Positions 46,289-52,024 of a stretch of 52,024 nt of DNA are shown here, piece by piece. Each line of letters starts with the position of its first letter. Position 1 is the stretch's first letter. The DNA lies in NCBI RefSeq assembly GCF_008692605.1, contig NZ_LFCT01000009.1:1-52024 (forward strand), given 5' to 3'. A program made the translations under genes and the position numbers. The notes under the pieces were generated by a model. It was given only the letters and a program-made list of their open reading frames with translations. It ran no database searches and had not been told where the DNA came from. The stretch comes from Sphingobium estronivorans. Its GTDB lineage: Bacteria; Pseudomonadota; Alphaproteobacteria; Sphingomonadales; Sphingomonadaceae.

Positions 46289-47851
46289 TTATGCCTCTTC
46301 GGCAGGCAGGTCGAGACGCGGGAACAGCGGCTTGGGCGGGTTGAGGATGAAGCCTGAAGCCCGAAGCTGCGCATACCAGTCGGCGCCGATGACCGCATAA
46401 GACCGTCCCTCTCCGCTCAGTCCCATCTGGTCGAGCAAAGCCGTGGCACTGGCCGGGATCACCGGCTGGATCATGATGGCAAGATTGGCGATGGCTTCAT
46501 AGAGGGTGGCCAGAACCGCTTCCATCCGAGCCGGATCGGTCTTGCGGAGCGCCCAGGGTGCCTGGGCGTCGATATAGGCGTTGCAGGCGAAGACGGCACG
46601 CATCCACGCCTCTATGGCGGCCGAAGGCGCAAGATCGGCCATGGCATTCTGGAAGGTTTGCGCCGCTTCTACAACGGTCTTGAGGAGGTCGCTGTCCACA
46701 TCCTGCGCGACGGGTTCGGGCAGGCGGCCTTCCAGATTTTTAGCGATAAAGCTCAACGTCCGCTGGGCAAGATTGCCGAAACTGTTCGCCAGATCGCTAT
46801 TGGATCGGGCAACGATCGCCTCCGCGCTGTAGCTGCCGTCATTGCCGAAGGTGACTTCGGACAACAGGAAATAGCGCAACTGGTCGACGCCGAACCGCTC
46901 GGCCAGTTCCATCGGGTCGGCCACATTGCCCAGCGATTTGGACATCTTCTCCCCCCGGTTGAGGAGAAAGCCGTGACCGAACACCTTCTTCGGCAAAGGC
47001 AAATTCGCGCTCATCAGGAACGCTGGCCAATAAACTGTATGAAAACGCACAATATCTTTGCCGATGATATGCGTGATATCGCCGCCCTCCGACCAATAAC
47101 GGGCCATGCGTTCGGCGTCGTCGGGGTAGCCGCAGCCGGTCAAATAGTTGGTGAGCGCGTCCACCCAAACATACATGACATGGCCATTGCTGCCCGGCAC
47201 CTTCACGCCCCAGTCGAAGCTGGTGCGCGAAACGCTGAGGTCGGAAAGCCCCCCCTCGACAAAGCGCATGATCTCGTTACGGCGGCTGTCGGGCTGGATG
47301 AAATCCGGCTGGCTGGTGTAGAGGTCGATCAGCCTCTGCTGATAGGCGGCCAGGCGGAAAAACCAGCTTTCCTCCACCGTCCATTCGACCGGCGTGCCCT
47401 GGGGCGACAGTTTCTGGCCCCCTTCCCCTTCGATCAGTTCCTTTTCGTCATAAAAGGCTTCGTCGCGGACGGAATACCAGCCTTCATAACGGCCGAGATA
47501 AAGATCGCCATTGGCCTCCATCGCTTGCCAGATGGCTTGGCTGGCGCTGTGATGGTCCGGCTCGCTGGTCCGGATGAAGCGATCATAGCTGATGTTCAAA
47601 TCATCGTTCATAACCTTGAAATAGGCTGACATTTCGTCGGCCAGTTCTCGCGGTTCGATACCTCGGTTGCGCGCGGTCTGGGCCATTTTCAACCCATGCT
47701 CGTCGGTTCCGGTCTGGAAGAATACGTCGCGGCCCATCATCCGCTGGAAACGGGCAATCGCGTCGGTGGCGATCACTTCATAGGCATGGCCGATATGCGG
47801 GCGACCGTTGGGATAGCTGATAGCGGTGGTAATGGTGTAGGGCTTGGACAT
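46289..47851 (-). CDS. metG: Methionyl-tRNA synthetase
   Basis: The 520-residue class I synthetase starts at MSKPYTITTAISYPNGRPHIGHAYEV with the HIGH motif and has the KMSKS motif in LLNRGEKMSKSLGN. The connective-peptide region GRYEGWYSVRDEAFYDEKEL lacks the Cys knuckles of the zinc-binding type, so this is the zinc-less form. The C-terminal dimerisation domain of E. coli MetRS is absent, as usual in alphaproteobacteria. The start at 47851 was chosen over upstream frame extension because that part is antisense-like to holB. It lies 20 nt behind holB. Confidence 0.97.
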   Translation of the reverse strand: MSKPYTITTAISYPNGRPHIGHAYEVIATDAIARFQRMMGRDVFFQTGTDEHGLKMAQTARNRGIEPRELADEMSAYFKVMNDDLNISYDRFIRTSEPDHHSASQAIWQAMEANGDLYLGRYEGWYSVRDEAFYDEKELIEGEGGQKLSPQGTPVEWTVEESWFFRLAAYQQRLIDLYTSQPDFIQPDSRRNEIMRFVEGGLSDLSVSRTSFDWGVKVPGSNGHVMYVWVDALTNYLTGCGYPDDAERMARYWSEGGDITHIIGKDIVRFHTVYWPAFLMSANLPLPKKVFGHGFLLNRGEKMSKSLGNVADPMELAERFGVDQLRYFLLSEVTFGNDGSYSAEAIVARSNSDLANSFGNLAQRTLSFIAKNLEGRLPEPVAQDVDSDLLKTVVEAAQTFQNAMADLAPSAAIEAWMRAVFACNAYIDAQAPWALRKTDPARMEAVLATLYEAIANLAIMIQPVIPASATALLDQMGLSGEGRSYAVIGADWYAQLRASGFILNPPKPLFPRLDLPAEEA

Positions 47852-47871
47852 GCGGCCTTCCCTAGCGGTTG

Positions 47872-48858
47872 TTAAGCCCCGCGCAAAGCCGCTTTTCCAT
47901 TGGCGAGAGCGGCGACATGACCCGCCAGTTCGAAGACGACCGCGCCCGGTTCCAGCGAGAGGATGACGGCGCCACCGGCAAGTTGCCGTGCCGCCTCCCA
48001 ATGGTCGAGCGCCTTGCCGAGATCGGCGCCCTCGCGCAGCCGGGCTGCGGCGGCGATAAAGGCCGGCGCCCGTTCGAGAAAGGCTTCGTAACGCGGCTTC
48101 GCAGCCTTGGACGCCAGGGATTTGGCGAGGGCAAGGCGTTGACGGTTGCCGGGATCGCCATCGGCTGCGATGGCCGCCAGGGAGCGCTCCATGTCCGCTA
48201 TGTCGAGTCCGGCATAGCGCAACGCCTTGCCGGGCGAGCCTTCCCCGGCGCGCACCAGAGCATCGAGTTCAGCTGAAGACAGGTCGCCTTTCTCGCCGCG
48301 GAGCACCGTCCGCATGACTTCCTCGCTCAATATATCGAAACGAAGGGTTCGACAGCGGGAACGGATCGTCGGCAGCTGGCGTCCCGGCGCATGGCTGACG
48401 AGCAGGAACAGCATGTCGGCGGGCGGTTCCTCGAGATTTTTCAGCAGCGCATTGGCGGCGCCCCGCTCCAGATCGTCGGCGCTGTCGATAACGACGACAC
48501 GGCGCGCGGACATGGATGGAGCGGACTGGATCAGGCGCTGGAGCCCCCGAATCTGATCAACAGTGATGTTGCGTGCGGTGCCGCTGTCCTTTTCCAGGCA
48601 GAAAAGTTCGGCATAGTCGGGATGGGCATCCGCCTCGAACAGACGGCGAATGGGATGATCCTGCGGCACGTCGAGCCCGTCGTCGGGCATGGCCGCACCG
48701 GCGGCTTCGGCCAGCAGGCGCAGGGCCATGGCGCGGGCGAAGCTGGCCTTGCCGATGCCGCGCGGCCCGGCAAGGATCCATCCATGATGCAGGCGGCCGC
48801 TGCGCGCTGCGCCTAGGAGCGTACGGGCCTGCTCGTCATGCCCCAGAAGTGACGTCAT
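47872..48858 (-). CDS. holB: DNA polymerase III delta' subunit
   Basis: The 328-residue clamp-loader subunit has GHDEQARTLLGAARSGRLHHGWILAGPRGIGKASFARA. The Walker-A-like element reads GPRGIGKA, with Ala after Lys, so ATP hydrolysis is unlikely, as normal for delta'. The SRC motif is present in TIRSRCRTLRF. It works with DnaX and delta to load the beta clamp. The zinc knuckle is not obvious. It overlaps tmk by 4 nt. Confidence 0.94.
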   Translation of the reverse strand: MTSLLGHDEQARTLLGAARSGRLHHGWILAGPRGIGKASFARAMALRLLAEAAGAAMPDDGLDVPQDHPIRRLFEADAHPDYAELFCLEKDSGTARNITVDQIRGLQRLIQSAPSMSARRVVVIDSADDLERGAANALLKNLEEPPADMLFLLVSHAPGRQLPTIRSRCRTLRFDILSEEVMRTVLRGEKGDLSSAELDALVRAGEGSPGKALRYAGLDIADMERSLAAIAADGDPGNRQRLALAKSLASKAAKPRYEAFLERAPAFIAAAARLREGADLGKALDHWEAARQLAGGAVILSLEPGAVVFELAGHVAALANGKAALRGA

Positions 48859-49493
48859 GGCAGAAGGTCTTGCAGGGCAAGCAACAGGCGTTCTGTCACA
48901 GTGTCGGCATCGCCCGAGGCGTCGATCGCGCGCACGCGTTCCGGCTCAGTCTGCGCAAAGCGGGTGAAGGCGTCGGCCACGGCCAGATGAAAGGCGCGGT
49001 CCCGGCCGCCGATCCGGTCGGCCGCGTCGCCGTCGCGGCTGCGGGTGCGGGCCGTTGCCTCCGTTTCCGGCAAGGTGAGGAACAGGGTCCGGTCAGGCAG
49101 GAAACCGCCGCTGCCAATGCGATGCAGCGCCAATATGTCGGCGTCTGTCAAATCCCCCATGCCTTGATAGGCGCGGCTGCTGTCCAGAAAGCGGTCCGAC
49201 AGGATCCAGGCCCCCCGGTCGAGCGCCGGACGGATCGTCTTTTCGACATGGTCGGCGCGCGCGGCAGCGAACAGCAGCGCCTCGGCGCGTGGACTCCAGC
49301 GGTCGGCACCGCCCGTCAGCAACAGCGTGCGGATCGCCTCCGCGCCCTCGCTGCCGCCCGGTTCGCGGGTTTCGACGACTTCCAGACCACGCGCGCGAAG
49401 AGCGGTGGCAAGCGCCCGAAGCTGGGTCGACTTGCCTGCCCCCTCCCCGCCTTCCAGAGAGATGAAACGGCCCTTTGCCGTCCGAATTGTCAC
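48855..49493 (-). CDS. tmk: Thymidylate kinase
   Basis: The 212-residue enzyme phosphorylates dTMP to dTDP. Motifs: RFISLEGGEGAGKSTQ (P-loop), VETREPGGSEGAEAIR, SDRFLDSSRAYQG (DRY/H-type motif) and a LID segment ARTRSRDGDAADRI. The start is GTG at 49493, overlapping the carboxypeptidase TGA (GTGA); longer upstream reading is not needed. It forms a chain of overlaps with dac above and holB below. Confidence 0.95.
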   Translation of the reverse strand: MTIRTAKGRFISLEGGEGAGKSTQLRALATALRARGLEVVETREPGGSEGAEAIRTLLLTGGADRWSPRAEALLFAAARADHVEKTIRPALDRGAWILSDRFLDSSRAYQGMGDLTDADILALHRIGSGGFLPDRTLFLTLPETEATARTRSRDGDAADRIGGRDRAFHLAVADAFTRFAQTEPERVRAIDASGDADTVTERLLLALQDLLP

Positions 49494-50653
49494 CCGAAGA
49501 ACGACTTCAGGCCGTTCCACAGACGCCAGAAAATACCCGCTTCGGACACGTCCTCACCCGCGACCAGCGGCAGAATCTGCGGCGGGGTGTCGGGCGTGGA
49601 GATGATAAGCTGCGCGATTTTCTGCCCCTTGACGATAGGCGCCTTGATCGGGCCGGTATAGGCAACCTTGACCGAAATCTGGGACGAAGCGGCGCGCGGC
49701 AGGGTCACGGCCATATCCTGCGGGGCGACCAGCGCGACCTTGGTGGTGCTGCCTAACTGGACCTCGGCGGTTTCGACCGTCTGGCCCTTCTTGAACAGCG
49801 GTTGCGCCTTCCACGCGCGGAAGCCCCAGTCCATGAAGCGCACGGATTCGGCGATACGCTGGTTCGAACTTGTGAGCCCGGCGACGACCATCACCAGACG
49901 GCGGCCCTCCTGCTCGGCGGAACCGGTGAAGCCATAGCCCGCTTCTTCCGTATGTCCGGTCTTGAGGCCGTCGGCCCCCTGCACCTTGCCCAGAATGGGA
50001 TTTCGGTTGCCCTGCTCGATGTCGGCCCCGCCCATGGTCTTGCCCCAGGTGAAGGCGCGGGTGGCGTAAAATTTCTTGTAGAGGCTCGGCGTTTCCTCGA
50101 TCGTCGCTTCCGCGAGCAAGGCGAGATCCTGTGCCGTTACATAGGTTACGCCCTCGTCCGGCCAGCCATTGCTGGTGCCGAAATTGCTATTCTTGAGACC
50201 CAGGCGCTTGGCTTCCTGGTTCATCAGGGCGACGAACGCCGGTTCGGTGCCAGCGATGCCCTCGGCCAGAACGACGCAGGCGTCGTTGCCGGACAGCGTG
50301 ACGATGCCGTGCAGCAGATTTTCGACCGACACCTGCTCGCCGGGCGAAAGGAACATGGTCGATCCGGCCTGCGGGCCATGCCATTTCTGCCAGGTTTCCG
50401 GGCGAACGGTAAATTTCTGGTCGAGCTTCAGATCGCCCTTCTGGATCAGGCGGAAGGCGACGTGCACCGTCATCATTTTCGCCATGGATGCCGGCGGAAT
50501 CCTTGTTTCGCCGCCCTGATCAAAGAGCACGGCGCCCGAGGACAGGTCCTTCATATAGGCGATCGGCGCTTCGCTGGTATAGGGCGGCGCGGCAGCCACC
50601 AGCGGCTGGGAAAGCAAGCCGACGAAAAGGAGGGCGGCGACGGACTTCTTCAT
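49490..50653 (-). CDS. D-alanyl-D-alanine carboxypeptidase (PBP5/6 type)
   Basis: The 387-residue protein has a signal peptide (MKKSVAALLFVGLLSQPLVA, cleavage after AAA), the serine-peptidase motifs SxxK (Ser56-Met-Ala-Lys59), SGN in VTLSGNDACV and KTG in GLKTGHTEEAG. A PBP5-type C-terminal beta domain and a hydrophobic/amphipathic tail (GIFWRLWNGLKSFFG) would anchor it to the periplasmic side of the membrane. It trims the terminal D-Ala from peptidoglycan stem peptides. It follows mltB by 78 bp. Confidence 0.95.
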   Translation of the reverse strand: MKKSVAALLFVGLLSQPLVAAAPPYTSEAPIAYMKDLSSGAVLFDQGGETRIPPASMAKMMTVHVAFRLIQKGDLKLDQKFTVRPETWQKWHGPQAGSTMFLSPGEQVSVENLLHGIVTLSGNDACVVLAEGIAGTEPAFVALMNQEAKRLGLKNSNFGTSNGWPDEGVTYVTAQDLALLAEATIEETPSLYKKFYATRAFTWGKTMGGADIEQGNRNPILGKVQGADGLKTGHTEEAGYGFTGSAEQEGRRLVMVVAGLTSSNQRIAESVRFMDWGFRAWKAQPLFKKGQTVETAEVQLGSTTKVALVAPQDMAVTLPRAASSQISVKVAYTGPIKAPIVKGQKIAQLIISTPDTPPQILPLVAGEDVSEAGIFWRLWNGLKSFFG

Positions 50654-50731
50654 GCAGGACTGCCTTCGGATTGATGGATTCTGATGGGCCTTGGTTTTCA
50701 TTAGCCCTGACGGGGCCAATCGCAAAGAGGT

Positions 50732-51769
50732 CTATTGCTTGACCGCGTCCGCCAGCAAGCCGACCGACAAGGCATAGAAATTGGAGCAATTATAATCCAG
50801 GATCGCCCGGTAATTGCTGGTGAGCAGATAGGCGGTCTTGCCGGGACCGTCGGGTTCCAGCAGGGTCGCCATCACTCGGTCGGCAGGCCAGCTTCCGCCG
50901 GTCGGAACCACCCCCATGCGTCGCCATTCGGCCATGCTGAGCCAGCGGCTGTGCCGGTTGAACACGCGTTCGCAGCGAGCCGGATTTGTCCGTGCGGTGA
51001 CAGAGGCACGATCGAGGCCAGCGGGCACGGACACGGCGATGCCCCAGGGTTGCCCGCGCCGCCAACCGGCATGGACGAAATAATTGGCGATGGAGGCAAG
51101 GGCATCGGCTTCGCTGTTCCAGATATCGATCCTGCCGTCGCCATCGCCATCCTTGCCCAGGCGCAGATAAACGCTGGGCAGGAATTGCGGATAACCGGTG
51201 GCACCCGCCCAACTGCCGACCAGACGGCTGCGGGGTACGCCGTTGTCCAGCATCTTGAGGGTCGCGAGCAGTTCAGGTTCGAACAAACTGCGGCGACGGC
51301 CTTCATAGGAGAGCGTCGCCAGCGACCGGATCAGGTCGAAATCGCCAGTATAGGCGCCATAATTGGTCTCATGGCCGTAAATGGCGACCATGATCTCTTC
51401 CGGCACGCCGGTTTCGGCTTCGATCCGGGCGAGCCGGGCGCGATTGGCAAGATAGGCGGTACGGCCCCGGCTGATGCGCGCTGCGTCGACATGTTGGCGG
51501 CGATAGGGTTCGAAATTGGGAATCGGCGCATAGGCGCCTCCGCCGGGCTGATTCTGATCCAGTTGAACCACGCGCGGATTGGGCGTCAGCGTTGCAAAGA
51601 CATCGTTCAGTGTCGCATCCCTGATGCCCATTGCGCGGGCGCGAGGACGAATGGATTCAAGATAGCCGCGAAATCCGGCATCCCCCTGCGCCATCGCGCT
51701 GTCCGTCGCCAGACTGCCCACCATGATCGTGGTCAGGCCCAGCAACAGCGACACTATCGACGAACGCAT
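50732..51769 (-). CDS. Lytic murein transglycosylase, MltB family
   Basis: The 345-residue protein has a signal peptide (MRSSIVSLLLGLTTIMVGSLA, cleavage near AMA) and no lipobox Cys, so it is soluble in the periplasm. Catalytic Glu is in AIYGHETNYGAYTGDFDLIRSLATLSYEGRR; SWAGATGYPQFLPSVYL and the calcium-loop-like DGDGDGRIDIW match Slt35/MltB. It cleaves glycan strands to 1,6-anhydro-muropeptides and, with the carboxypeptidase downstream, makes a peptidoglycan-remodelling pair. Confidence 0.94.
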   Translation of the reverse strand: MRSSIVSLLLGLTTIMVGSLATDSAMAQGDAGFRGYLESIRPRARAMGIRDATLNDVFATLTPNPRVVQLDQNQPGGGAYAPIPNFEPYRRQHVDAARISRGRTAYLANRARLARIEAETGVPEEIMVAIYGHETNYGAYTGDFDLIRSLATLSYEGRRRSLFEPELLATLKMLDNGVPRSRLVGSWAGATGYPQFLPSVYLRLGKDGDGDGRIDIWNSEADALASIANYFVHAGWRRGQPWGIAVSVPAGLDRASVTARTNPARCERVFNRHSRWLSMAEWRRMGVVPTGGSWPADRVMATLLEPDGPGKTAYLLTSNYRAILDYNCSNFYALSVGLLADAVKQ

Positions 51770-51916
51770 TGAAGAATCTCCTTGTCCCCTTTTGTTGCAC
51801 AGCGATGCCGCAAGGTGAATCCCCTTATTGGCGCATGGGCATATAATGGCGATGAAAGCCCCGCTGACGATTTTCCGCTTGGCATGGCGGTTTGTGTCGC
51901 TAGGAAGCGTGGCGAC

Positions 51917-52006
51917 GGACAGGTGGCCGAGTGGTTTAAGGCAGCGGTCTTGAAAACCGCCGTGGGTTTACGCTCACCGTGGGTTCGAATCCCACCCTGT
52001 CCGCCA
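51917..52006 (+). tRNA. tRNA-Ser(TGA)
   Basis: The 90-nt cloverleaf has acceptor GGACAGG/CCTGTCC, D arm with GTGGCCGAGTGGTTTAAGGC, anticodon loop CTTGAAA (anticodon TGA), the long variable arm of class II tRNAs, T loop GTTCGAATC, discriminator G and encoded CCA. Confidence 0.97.
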
Positions 52007-52009
52007 AAG

Positions 52010-52024
52010 CCCCCCCCCCCCCCC
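52010..52024. repeat. Terminal poly-C run
   Basis: Fifteen consecutive C residues end the window immediately after the tRNA-Ser. A pure run exactly at the edge is more likely a sequencing or assembly end artefact than a biological tract. Confidence 0.6.

Noticed and set aside
52010..52024. Poly-C tract as a phase-variation element
   Set aside because: It lies exactly at the window edge, outside any gene, and is more likely a sequence-end artefact.

Overview
This 52-kb window is a G+C-rich chromosome segment from an alphaproteobacterium, most likely a sphingomonad (family Sphingomonadaceae, Sphingobium/Sphingomonas-like). The assignment rests on recognised gene content and order: mreBCD-mrdA-rodA beside mutL and gyrA, a polysaccharide-deacetylase/WalW-like gene, an ispDF fusion, the dusB-ntrB-ntrC-ntrY-ntrX-hfq-hflX-mazG run, and an hfq with two Sm domains in one chain. 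No species can be named from the sequence alone.

Positions 1-5546 are accessory. A decayed IS5-family transposase fragment lies at the left edge, followed by unrecognised short ORFs. Next comes a large secreted-type protein gene with RTX (GGxGxD) and FG-GAP/VCBS repeats (918-3512, minus), then a nearly intact IS5/IS427-like element with 12-bp terminal inverted repeats and TA target duplication (3582-4431). Beyond it are frameshifted remnants that look phage-derived. This block abuts four tandem tRNA-Lys(CTT) genes repeated every 114 bp (5547-5964).

From about 6 kb on the window is core chromosome. The rod-shape/elongasome operon mreB-mreC-mreD-mrdA-rodA (minus; 4-nt ATGA overlaps at the three junctions from mreC to rodA) is divergent from mutL. 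gyrA with an overlapping DUF952 gene follows, then two tandem paralogous exported repeat proteins, an Lrp/AsnC regulator divergent from a cytosolic histidine-kinase-like protein, and a WalW-like deacetylase. A tRNA-Ile2(CAT), a tRNA-Pro(TGG), an Asn/Ala-repeat lipoprotein, an M28 peptidase and the ABC-F protein EttA come next. Behind ettA is a palindrome-rich stretch with two hairpins and a terminator that may encode a small RNA.

From 27.7 to 42.7 kb the genes are: carbonic anhydrase - NYN/LOTUS protein - acylphosphatase (minus), lipA-ratA (plus), pncC/cinA and ispDF (minus), and then the plus-strand nitrogen-regulation cluster dusB-ntrB-ntrC-ntrY-ntrX-hfq-hflX, with mazG convergent. From 42.8 to 51.8 kb a co-directional minus-strand series runs mltB - dac - tmk - holB - metG - tatD - MBL hydrolase - aspartic protease - MHS transporter. 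Cell-wall enzymes, dTMP kinase, the clamp-loader delta' subunit and MetRS are thus linked by overlaps or short gaps. A tRNA-Ser(TGA) and a poly-C run close the window.

The most notable items are the tandem-domain Hfq, the four-copy tRNA-Lys array, the possible small RNA behind ettA with a Fur-box-like palindrome, NtrX without a GAFTGA loop, a histidine kinase with a degraded ATPase domain, and the repeat architecture of the RTX/VCBS protein trapped between two IS copies. I did not find a convincing new defence or biosynthetic system.
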